A stretch of 51,110 nucleotides of DNA from JAAXKN01 sp050258415 (lineage in GTDB: Bacteria; Bacteroidota; Ignavibacteria; Ignavibacteriales; SURF-24), in contig JBLMYS010000207.1 in the NCBI GenBank assembly GCA_050258415.1, forward strand, positions 1 through 51,110. Reading direction: 5' to 3'. Both the position numbers and the translations under genes were made by a program. This document shows, piece after piece, positions 16,455-24,161 of the stretch. Below the pieces are notes generated by a model. It did no database searches, had not been told where the DNA came from, and saw only the letters and a program-made list of their open reading frames with translations. The stretch's first letter is position 1. Every line of letters begins with the position of its first letter.

Positions 16455-17099
16455 TTATCCTTTCAATAACTTGAATGCATGAGTAAAACTGTTGTTCATA
16501 AAGGCGTAATGCACCCACAGCGTGGCCAGTGCCTCAAGGTAAAAAGCCTCCGATATGTCCCCCATATCAGTAATATTTTCCCAGCCCCAGCTTTCGGCAA
16601 AGTGGGCTACGGCCTGTTTTGCCTCAATATCGTTTCCGCATATAAAAAGGTCGGGTGAACCCTCGCGAAGGTTTGGATGACACATCGTGTGTGCGCTAAC
16701 TGTATTAAATGCCTTTACCACGCTCGCCTCAGGAAGCCATGCCTGAATCTGCTCGCCTGCTGAATTGCCGGGAGTAACCGAAATGCCGGGTAATGAAGAG
16801 GTGCTTAAACTCTCCAGCGGGTTGGTAACATCAACTATAATTTTATTCGAAAAGTTTTCCCTTCCGGCCATTTCTATGGCGTTTTCCGTACCCGTCCATT
16901 TGGTCGCTATTACAATAAGTTCGCCAAAGCGTGCCGCGTCGTCAAAACCTCCGGCATATGCGTTCTCACCTGCCGAGACTACCCAGTCCTTCAGCTTCGA
17001 AGTGTCCCTTGTGCCCAGCATTACAGAATGCCCCTGGCTTAAGAAACCCAGCCCCAGCTGCTGCCCTACGTTTCCGGATCCAAGAATTCCGATATTCAT
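16455..17099 (-). CDS. NADP-binding oxidoreductase, F420-dependent NADP reductase-like
   Basis: A 214-residue soluble protein starting with a Rossmann dinucleotide fold: MNIGILGSGNVG, then LGTRD after strand 2, typical of NADP preference. ELIVIATKWTG and IIVDVTNPL near residues 65-100 match the NADPH:F420 oxidoreductase/YqeC-like group of Pfam F420_oxidored. GGGAGG lies about 5 bases before the ATG. These proteins are often mis-named as F420-dependent; no F420 biosynthesis gene is visible, so the true cofactor partner is open. It is convergent with ric across a shared terminator. Confidence 0.88.
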   Translation of the reverse strand: MNIGILGSGNVGQQLGLGFLSQGHSVMLGTRDTSKLKDWVVSAGENAYAGGFDDAARFGELIVIATKWTGTENAIEMAGRENFSNKIIVDVTNPLESLSTSSLPGISVTPGNSAGEQIQAWLPEASVVKAFNTVSAHTMCHPNLREGSPDLFICGNDIEAKQAVAHFAESWGWENITDMGDISEAFYLEALATLWVHYAFMNNSFTHAFKLLKG

Positions 17100-17264
17100 T
17101 TATTCCTCCCTCGAGAGTTTTATTGTTTTTCAGAGAACAGGATGTTTAGAATAAAATAGAAAGGAAAAATGAAAGTGGAAAGGCTAATGCGTAAAACCGG
17201 TAAAAAGAAAATAATATTTTTTCAAGCTGCCTGAAAGAGGTGAGTAAAAAGAAATAACGAAAAA

Positions 17265-19889
17265 TTACTTTTTAATATCCTGCCTTATTCTGGGAATTGA
17301 AAAGTAAAAGGTCGTGCCGCGCCCGGGCTCACTCTCCAGCCATATTTTTCCGCCATGGAGCTCAATGATCTTCTTGCAGAGTGCCAGCCCGATACCTGTC
17401 CCCGGATATTTTTCCCTTTCATGCAGCCTCTGAAATATGAGAAATATTCTTTCGTGAAACTGTGCCTCAATTCCGATTCCATTGTCCCGTATGCTGAAGA
17501 CCCAGTCTTTCTGCCCGCGTACTGAGGATATATGAATTTGAGGCGTATTCTGTCCCCGGAATTTTATAGCATTGCTGAGCAGATTCTGCAGGAGCTGACG
17601 AATTTGTGTTATATCTCCCATAATTACAGGCAGAGTGTCTGATGAAATTTCCGCGCCGCTTTCACTGATAACCAATTGAAGATCACTCAGAACATCATTC
17701 AGAATTTCGTTGCAGTCCAGCAATTCAAATGGCTTAAGCCTGGAGGTAACACGCGCATATTTAAGCAGGTCGCGAATGAGCGTCTGCATTCGCCTGGCGC
17801 CTTCAAGCGCAAAGGCGATATATTCATCTGCCTTTTCATCAAGCTTTCCCTGGTAACGTGAGGCAAGAAGCTGCGTAAAACTTGCTATCATCCTCATCGG
17901 TTCCTGAAGGTCGTGCGAGGCGATGTAGGCGAACTGCTCAAGCTCCTTGTTTGAACGTTCCAGCTCGAGAAGTGTATGCTGAAGCTTTTCCTGGTAGTGC
18001 CTTATTTCCGAAATGTCTACGTTTGTTATAATTGCCCCAAGTTCACCATTTTCATGTATGGGAACCGAGGAAAGAAGTATGGTTTTGATATTGCCGCCGA
18101 AACATTCAATCAGAACCTCTTCGTTTATGACGGTTTCACCCTTAATCAGAGTTCTTGCTGTAGCCCATTCCTCCTCCAAAATCGGTTCACCGGTATCCGG
18201 CCAAAAGCCTTTATGAACATGCAGGTCGTCTCGTCCTGAGTATTTCATCCCGCCCCATATTTCCCTGGCCATCTGATTGCAGATCAGCCTCTTGCCGTTT
18301 TTATCCAGCACCCAGACACCTACCGGCACAAATTCCAGCACATCCATTAAGAGCGCCTGTTTTTCTGCAAGTGCCTTTTCGGCAATTTTGCGTTCTTCAA
18401 TTTCCCTCATTTTTTCACCGTAAAGCTTTGCGTTTGTAACAGCAAGCGAAGTCTTGGCTGCAATCTGCTGAAGGAAGAACTGGTCATTTGGTGTATAAGG
18501 GGGATTGCTTTTTTTATGCCTGAAAACTGTTATAACACCTGCTACTTTTTTATTCGCAAATAATGGCACCGAAAGTATACTGAAGATAGGCAGCTTTTCC
18601 AGATGCTCCCTGAGCTCTTTGCTCATCCCTTTCAGCATTCCGGGGTAATCTACCCTGGTAATCAGTACAGGGTCACCCTGCATTGCTTTGGGCGCCAGCT
18701 CTGCAATGGGGCACAGATCGAAATTTGAAAAGAGGTCATGCAGTATGTTCCTGATCCTGAGTTCGGGGTTGTAGTATGAAATGAGGCTCATCCTGCTGTC
18801 ATCCGAAAAGAGGCGTATGACACAGGAGTCTCCTATTAGCTCAGCCACGCGTCGTGCGGTCTTCTCAAGGACTGCCAGATAATCGAAACTGATTTCGGTT
18901 AATTCCTGTGCAAAGAGCGAAAGCATCTTGGAACGCTTCAGCTCCTGTTGTAGCCTTTTTTCCATCTGTATGCGTTCAGTTATATCACGCCAGGTAATAA
19001 CTACTCCGTCGTTAAGCTTGCTGATCCGGATATCAAATGCCATTTTTATCGGGCGCAATGCCTCTTCTTCATCATAGATGAGTGATTCCTTGGTAACAGG
19101 CTCGCCTGAATGTACGGTCCTGCAGTAATCATCGAAAAGTCCGTAATCACGCATATGAGGGAAAAGACTCAGGAATCTGTTACCAATTATTTTTTCTCTC
19201 GAAAGATTCAGATTGCGGCAGCCAGCGTCATTTATATATTCATATATAAAATCAATGATTTTCCCTGACTTGTCCCTCTTGGCGCGTAATATGGCAAGTG
19301 CATCCATCATGCTTTCTATTGAGGTCTGTACAAGCCCGGCCCTGCGGTTGATCTCCTGACGCTTGTGTTCTGAAATGTCCATTAAGGCCGCTCTTATTTC
19401 TATGCAGCTTCCGGCATCATCAAAGACAGGGTGGCATTCAAGCAGACCGTGGAAATCGGGAGCGTTTTTCTTCTGGAATTTTAGTTCGCAGGGGTGACTT
19501 CCGGGTTTCTTAAAAATCCTGAGGCGGTAAGAATAGAATAAATTTTGATAGCCTCTTACAATAAACTGAGTCAGGGGGCGCTTTACGAGCAATGATTCCG
19601 GAAGCCCCAGCATCATCTGGGCTGTGCGGTTGACTGAGGTGATAACAAAATCAGGGTTCATCAGTATATAACCTGAAGGAGCCGACTCGAATAATGCCCT
19701 GTAGCGCTCCAGTTCTTCAAGAAGCCTTCCCGGTATGTAAGCTTCGGCATCCCACTTGAGATGAACTTCACTGATCGTGCCGGACTCTCCGGCAAAATCT
19801 TCTTTTTCCTGTTCCAGGCCCTGTGTTATTTCAGCTAATTCGCCCGAAAGTTTACTATCCAGTTGTCCGCTTTCAAAATCACTACTCAT
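17265..19889 (-). CDS. Soluble PAS-PAS-GAF-PAS sensor histidine kinase (HDLQEP type)
   Basis: An 874-residue cytoplasmic kinase, the largest soluble one here. Two PAS domains (about 65-180 and 185-310), a GAF domain (about 330-490), a third PAS (about 500-625), HisKA with H659 in ASHDLQEPMRM, and a HATPase domain with NLLSNAIKF, DNGIGI and GTGIGLALCKK. No transmembrane segment is seen. The kinase core is near-identical in layout to the genes at 4512, 13806 and 44431. AGGTG lies 4 bases before the ATG. No regulator gene is adjacent, so its phosphate acceptor must be encoded elsewhere, perhaps the receiver proteins at 27-29 kb. Confidence 0.95.
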   Translation of the reverse strand: MSSDFESGQLDSKLSGELAEITQGLEQEKEDFAGESGTISEVHLKWDAEAYIPGRLLEELERYRALFESAPSGYILMNPDFVITSVNRTAQMMLGLPESLLVKRPLTQFIVRGYQNLFYSYRLRIFKKPGSHPCELKFQKKNAPDFHGLLECHPVFDDAGSCIEIRAALMDISEHKRQEINRRAGLVQTSIESMMDALAILRAKRDKSGKIIDFIYEYINDAGCRNLNLSREKIIGNRFLSLFPHMRDYGLFDDYCRTVHSGEPVTKESLIYDEEEALRPIKMAFDIRISKLNDGVVITWRDITERIQMEKRLQQELKRSKMLSLFAQELTEISFDYLAVLEKTARRVAELIGDSCVIRLFSDDSRMSLISYYNPELRIRNILHDLFSNFDLCPIAELAPKAMQGDPVLITRVDYPGMLKGMSKELREHLEKLPIFSILSVPLFANKKVAGVITVFRHKKSNPPYTPNDQFFLQQIAAKTSLAVTNAKLYGEKMREIEERKIAEKALAEKQALLMDVLEFVPVGVWVLDKNGKRLICNQMAREIWGGMKYSGRDDLHVHKGFWPDTGEPILEEEWATARTLIKGETVINEEVLIECFGGNIKTILLSSVPIHENGELGAIITNVDISEIRHYQEKLQHTLLELERSNKELEQFAYIASHDLQEPMRMIASFTQLLASRYQGKLDEKADEYIAFALEGARRMQTLIRDLLKYARVTSRLKPFELLDCNEILNDVLSDLQLVISESGAEISSDTLPVIMGDITQIRQLLQNLLSNAIKFRGQNTPQIHISSVRGQKDWVFSIRDNGIGIEAQFHERIFLIFQRLHEREKYPGTGIGLALCKKIIELHGGKIWLESEPGRGTTFYFSIPRIRQDIKK

Positions 19890-20129
19890 TTTTCACCTGT
19901 GTTAATGAAAAAAAGCAGGGGGCAAAATCCGGCATTGATTATAGCAAACGCAATATATATTCTTCGTATGAAAAAAGCAAAGGGAAGTTTCTAAAAGGAG
20001 AAAGACTGCGGCCCGATTGATAACGGACACAGTAAGATGCCTCATCCAAAAAAACAGTTGCTTTTATTTCTTTATTTCCATAAAAATTAGTGAGGGCCAA
20101 AGACGCTATGAAACAATGAGGGGGAAAAC

Positions 20130-20417
20130 ATGGGCAAGATAATTGTTACCGAATTTTTATTATGCAAGCACGTGGGTGAAAATCTTTTTGAAGTGAAGAA
20201 ACGCCCTGTGACTGAAATGGATTTTGAAGAAACTTATAACATCTATTATCACAAGGATTATGGATGTTATCTGATCCTTGATTATGAAGGCCGCTACATT
20301 AACCTCGATGTCATTAAGGCCGGGGCATGGCAGAATGCCCGGGTATGCGGAATGCACCTTCTCTGGAGAAAAGATTATAAAAGAACAGTACGCCACGATG
20401 AAATGACAGTGTACTGA
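20130..20417 (+). CDS. Hypothetical 95-residue protein
   Basis: A short, probably soluble protein rich in aromatic residues, with a YHKDYGCYLILDYEGRYINLD core that looks like beta-hairpins. There is no signal peptide, metal motif or membrane helix, and no family was recognised. It looks real: GAGGGGG lies about 6 bases before the ATG and a strong terminator follows the stop. It is single-gene. The 240 bases upstream hold no other gene that can be supported. Confidence 0.7.
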   Translation: MGKIIVTEFLLCKHVGENLFEVKKRPVTEMDFEETYNIYYHKDYGCYLILDYEGRYINLDVIKAGAWQNARVCGMHLLWRKDYKRTVRHDEMTVY

Positions 20418-20437
20418 AAAAGCTGAACTGAAACTAA

Positions 20438-20466
20438 AAAAGCCCTGAGTAATCCTCAGGGCTTTT
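20438..20466. terminator. Bidirectional terminator
   Basis: AAAAGCCCTGAG and CTCAGGGCTTTT form a perfect 12-base stem with a 5-base loop between the convergent genes at 20130 and 20493. Confidence 0.92.
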
Positions 20467-20492
20467 ATTTTTAAGTGATGCTTTTACAAAAA

Positions 20493-22514
20493 TTACTTTA
20501 GCAGTACCATTTTCTTTACCTGCATGAAACTGCCGGAGGAAATCCTGTAAAGATATGTGCCGCTCGGAAGATTACCAGCATTGAAGTTTACTTCGTAACT
20601 TCCCGCTTTCATTACTTCATTTACAAGCGTGGAGACTTTCTGCCCCAGTATGTCAAACAGCTCAATTGTAACTTTCCCATCCCCGGCAAGCCCGTACTTA
20701 ATTTTCGTTTCAGGATTAAACGGGTTAGGATAGTTCTGATTGACAAAGTAACTCTTAGGCTGCAGCTTGCCGCTTTCTGCCAGGAGTGTAGCCGGACCGT
20801 CAACATTCATATTCCATGCAATTGAAGAAGTGTCTTTTGAATTATAAACGTAAACCGTAACCTTGAACTTTCCGCCACCGGTTGCTCGGAATGTGAAAGT
20901 TGAATCGGTACTGCGCCTGATTGAGTCGACGTACCAGATATATTTTACATTTTCACCATAGGGGTCATAAACCTTGAGCGATAACTGGACGGAATCCTTG
21001 GATTTAAGATCAATGTCCCTTCTGTTTACGTTAAATATTTCTCCGTGCGCTGTGCCTTTTTCGAGCGTAAAAGGCTTCCAGCTGATGATCTCAGGCGGGA
21101 AGCCGCCGCGCATGAATTTCTGCAGAATGTTCATGAATATCTTCTGTACCGTTAAATCTCTTGCCAGACCGAAAGTCCAGTTAATGGAGGCAGAATTAAA
21201 TACAGCCCCTCCGTTTTTATTGACATACATCCCCATCGTTATCGGCAGCCCTCTTGTGTAGCTTGCCGGCTCACACGGGGAAGTGCCTAGAATGCGGTAG
21301 TTAAGGGGGGTCTTATCCTCGCCTGTTACAACAGGAAGTCCGTCTTTGTACTGGAAGAGTGCTCCGTCAACCTCATAGCCAACAATAGCACTTGTCGAAT
21401 CATCCGGAAGTCGCCCGAAGGAGTCACCGTCTTTTAATCCTGTGCCATTATAGATCCAGTTCTGCGAGTTCCAGACCGTATAGTCGCCATAGCCGTGACT
21501 GAAATTCATAATGGAATGATGAAGATCATTGACGTATCCGCCATTTAGAAACGTGGCGCCTAAGAACTCTGTTTCGGGCCAGTTCAGTGGCGGGGCGTAC
21601 CAGTTTACTGTTGCCAGTGAATCGGCTACTCCGATAATCGGATCCTTATTGCTTTTATAACAAACCATGGTCCGGTCGTTGTCTTCCATTCTGACCTGCC
21701 ACCAGCACGTGTTGCCCGATAAGCTGATGTGGCGGCCACCGCGCTTAATAAACTTTTCCATATTTATTCTCTCAGGGCGGGAATAATATTCATCATGCCC
21801 GCTTACAATGAGTACGTCATAATTATCCAGAAGTGTCGGATCCTTGTGCACTTCCATTGTGGAGGTTATTTCATAACGGATATTGTTTGTTTCAAGCCAT
21901 TTGATGAGAGGTTTATTCCAGGCGTGGAATTCTCCCATCCCCCTGTGCTGTGAAAACGGGCGGTTTAATGAAACCCTGTCGGCCTTGATGCCGTAAGTGG
22001 ACCCGTCATTGTAAACGTTTTTGCCTCCCCAGAGGTTATATGCCGTCCAGTTGAAATCATTAAGTAGCATCAAAACCTTGGAATATGAACCGGGCACTTT
22101 CTGTTTAAGCGCAAAAACAGCTCCCTTTGTCGTCGTACCATCGGCGTTTGGAAATTCAAGTCCGTAAGCCCCGCTCCTCCAGTCCCCTGGAATAACGAGC
22201 TTATAGCTCACCGGCCAGTCGACCCCTTTTTCATAAGCCATTGTGTCTATCGGGCGCAAGCCGTCGCTTTTGACGCCCGTAATTGTCATCATTCGCTCAT
22301 ATTCATTAACTGCAATTCTGTAGACCGTGATATCGTAAACAGGTTTTGAAGTGTTAATGTAAATGTAAAGCGTGTCACCCGGCGCAACGGCAAGAGGCCT
22401 TACGTAACCGTTGTTATCTGTGTATCTTTCGACCTGTGCATTTGTCAGGGGGGAGGATATCAAAAGAATAAATAATGCTGCCAAAACAGCGCATAAATTC
22501 CTTTCTGCTTTCAT
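20493..22514 (-). CDS. T9SS-exported protein with N,N-dimethylformamidase-like domain
   Basis: A 673-residue protein with a signal peptide (1-27, ending TNAQ). Residues about 120-480 resemble the large subunit of N,N-dimethylformamidase: VLMLLNDFNWTAYNLWGG, then DVLIVSGHDEYYS and GGRHISLSGNTCWWQVR, a domain with a glutamine-amidotransferase-like fold. A PKD/Ig-like stretch (about 500-590) follows, then a T9SS sorting domain (NQNYPNPFNPETKI). GAGGAG precedes the ATG. The known enzyme is cytoplasmic and acts on dimethylformamide; an exported single-chain version with a sorting tail probably acts on a different, extracellular substrate. Iron-ligand residues could not be assigned with certainty by eye. 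Confidence 0.88.
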   Translation of the reverse strand: MKAERNLCAVLAALFILLISSPLTNAQVERYTDNNGYVRPLAVAPGDTLYIYINTSKPVYDITVYRIAVNEYERMMTITGVKSDGLRPIDTMAYEKGVDWPVSYKLVIPGDWRSGAYGLEFPNADGTTTKGAVFALKQKVPGSYSKVLMLLNDFNWTAYNLWGGKNVYNDGSTYGIKADRVSLNRPFSQHRGMGEFHAWNKPLIKWLETNNIRYEITSTMEVHKDPTLLDNYDVLIVSGHDEYYSRPERINMEKFIKRGGRHISLSGNTCWWQVRMEDNDRTMVCYKSNKDPIIGVADSLATVNWYAPPLNWPETEFLGATFLNGGYVNDLHHSIMNFSHGYGDYTVWNSQNWIYNGTGLKDGDSFGRLPDDSTSAIVGYEVDGALFQYKDGLPVVTGEDKTPLNYRILGTSPCEPASYTRGLPITMGMYVNKNGGAVFNSASINWTFGLARDLTVQKIFMNILQKFMRGGFPPEIISWKPFTLEKGTAHGEIFNVNRRDIDLKSKDSVQLSLKVYDPYGENVKYIWYVDSIRRSTDSTFTFRATGGGKFKVTVYVYNSKDTSSIAWNMNVDGPATLLAESGKLQPKSYFVNQNYPNPFNPETKIKYGLAGDGKVTIELFDILGQKVSTLVNEVMKAGSYEVNFNAGNLPSGTYLYRISSGSFMQVKKMVLLK

Positions 22515-22696
22515 AGGAACTCCTCGGATATTTCATCAAATCTTTAGATAAAAGGGTATTATTATCATAATATAACCCCCTTCAAGAGTGGGTATCTGTT
22601 CAGTGGACCTTCAAAGTAGAATACTCAGTTCCGCTTATAAATTCAAGGAATTACATGGTATTGGAAAAATGTTGTGATATGAAGCACAGGGGGAAC

Positions 22697-22730
22697 AATT
22701 AAAAATTAAAAATTAAAAATTAAAAATTAA
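22697..22730. repeat. Heptanucleotide repeat (AATTAAA), 4.9 copies
   Basis: Perfect tandem copies of AATTAAA lie between the divergent-to-convergent pair at 20493 and 22770, about 40 bases past the kinase stop codon. The same unit recurs at 36847 and 45713. Confidence 0.9.
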
Positions 22731-22751
22731 GGAGGCGATTAATTCCTTCTT

Positions 22752-22772
22752 AACGTCGAACGTCGAACGTTA
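22752..22772 (-). repeat. Heptanucleotide repeat (AACGTCG) running into a stop codon
   Basis: Three 7-base units AACGTCG, AACGTCG and AACGTTA; the last contains the stop codon of the kinase gene. A related GAACGTCGAG lies 13 bases inside the coding end (22785-22794). The same unit follows the stop codon of the kinase at 44431. Confidence 0.8.
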
Positions 22773-23945
22773 AAAAATGACCTTGAACGTCGAGCCTTCG
22801 CCTTTCCGGCTTCTGACTTCAATGCGGGCCCCGTTCATCTCAACGTACTTTTTAACCAGGGCAAGACCCAGGCCGTTTCCCTCAAACCTCCTTGTATAAC
22901 CCTGCTCTTCCTGCGAAAAAGGATGGAATATATTCATCATGAATTCCTGTGAAATACCTATTCCTGTATCCTTAATTTCAACTTCCAGGCTGCTGTTCCT
23001 CAAAATATTTATTTCAATTCTGCCCGATCTTGTGTACTTAATGGCGTTATCAATGAGGTTGTTGAATATCTGGTAGAGTGAATATGCATCTGCTGTAACT
23101 GTTGTATCCTGAACCTGACAGTTAAGCTCAAGATCCAGATCCCTGTTTTTGGCCTGCGGTGCGTACTCGAGGAGAAGCTTCTGCATTATTTCTGAATGTA
23201 TATCCACTTTTGCCGGAGTAAAATCGTATGTGTTTGTCTGAAGCTCAGACATGTTAAGTACGAGGTCAATCGTCCTGATGAGCCTTTTACTGGCCTGATC
23301 TATGATGTTAAAGCTCATCTGCAGGTCGTCATCCATGAAATTACTGCAGCTTTCTTTAATAAGACTGGTGAAATTAAGTATTGAATTAAGAGGGGAGCGG
23401 ATCTCATGCGACATCTGTGCCAGGAATTCACTCTTTAAACGTTCTGATTTTTCGGCCTCTTCCTTGGCCTGTATCAGTGAAGCTTCAATTTTAACCCACT
23501 CCGAAATATCCCTTACGGCTGAGATATGCACCTCACGGCCGTTAACCGCATAAAATTTAATATTAAGTCCTATCGGGAAGGTGCTGCCGTCTTTTTTCCT
23601 GTGAAAACGCCTCGGTATTGAAGTCTGGTGCTCAAGCATTACCTGACGGGTTTTTTCAGGCTCCGCTGAAAGATCAATCAGATTCAGCGAAAGCATCTCT
23701 TCTTTCGTGTAACCGTAAAGCCTGCAGGCGGAATTGTTGACATCCAGTAGCTGCCCTGTTGTATTGTCAACTAGCAGGATGGCATCCGACTCCATTTCTA
23801 TAATGTTCCGGCACTTTTCCTCACTTGCTAGAAGCTCTTCTTTCAGAACCCCGTTTTGTCTTTCGAGGTCTTCTAGCTCCACGATCCTTTTCTGCAGTCC
23901 TGATATCATCTGATATAATTCTTCGCTGCTTCCCCCGATATGCAT
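22770..23945 (-). CDS. Soluble PAS sensor histidine kinase
   Basis: A kinase of about 391 residues. ATG at 23945 is chosen because AGGAG lies about 9 bases upstream and the protein then begins with a clean helix; an in-frame ATG at 24005 would add 20 unlikely residues. A coiled coil (about 10-50), one PAS domain (about 50-170), HisKA with H180 in MSHEIRSPLNS, and a HATPase domain with NNLIDNAIKY, DTGIGI and GNGLGLALVKK. This is the classical SHEIRSPL type, a different subfamily from the HDLQEP kinases. It is divergent from the kinase at 24162. The ending of the gene is built into a heptad repeat. Confidence 0.93.
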   Translation of the reverse strand: MHIGGSSEELYQMISGLQKRIVELEDLERQNGVLKEELLASEEKCRNIIEMESDAILLVDNTTGQLLDVNNSACRLYGYTKEEMLSLNLIDLSAEPEKTRQVMLEHQTSIPRRFHRKKDGSTFPIGLNIKFYAVNGREVHISAVRDISEWVKIEASLIQAKEEAEKSERLKSEFLAQMSHEIRSPLNSILNFTSLIKESCSNFMDDDLQMSFNIIDQASKRLIRTIDLVLNMSELQTNTYDFTPAKVDIHSEIMQKLLLEYAPQAKNRDLDLELNCQVQDTTVTADAYSLYQIFNNLIDNAIKYTRSGRIEINILRNSSLEVEIKDTGIGISQEFMMNIFHPFSQEEQGYTRRFEGNGLGLALVKKYVEMNGARIEVRSRKGEGSTFKVIF

Positions 23946-24161
23946 ACGGGAATACTCCTGGATTTTGAAAAAATATATACCGGAACCCGGAGACACCAGG
24001 TCCATTAAATAATTGTGCCTTAATATCGTACAAAAGATCTGTAATTTTCAAGTCTAAAGTTTTAAATAGGAATAAACCCGAAAAATTAAAATTGTTTTAT
24101 CATCTTTCGATTATATATGATACTCTTCTTAATTTTCAATTTCGTAATGTTTTAACAAATT

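Noticed and set aside
22697..22730. AATTAAA array as a CRISPR or phage attachment site
   Set aside because: Units are 7 bases without spacers, and there is no cas gene, integrase or tRNA nearby.
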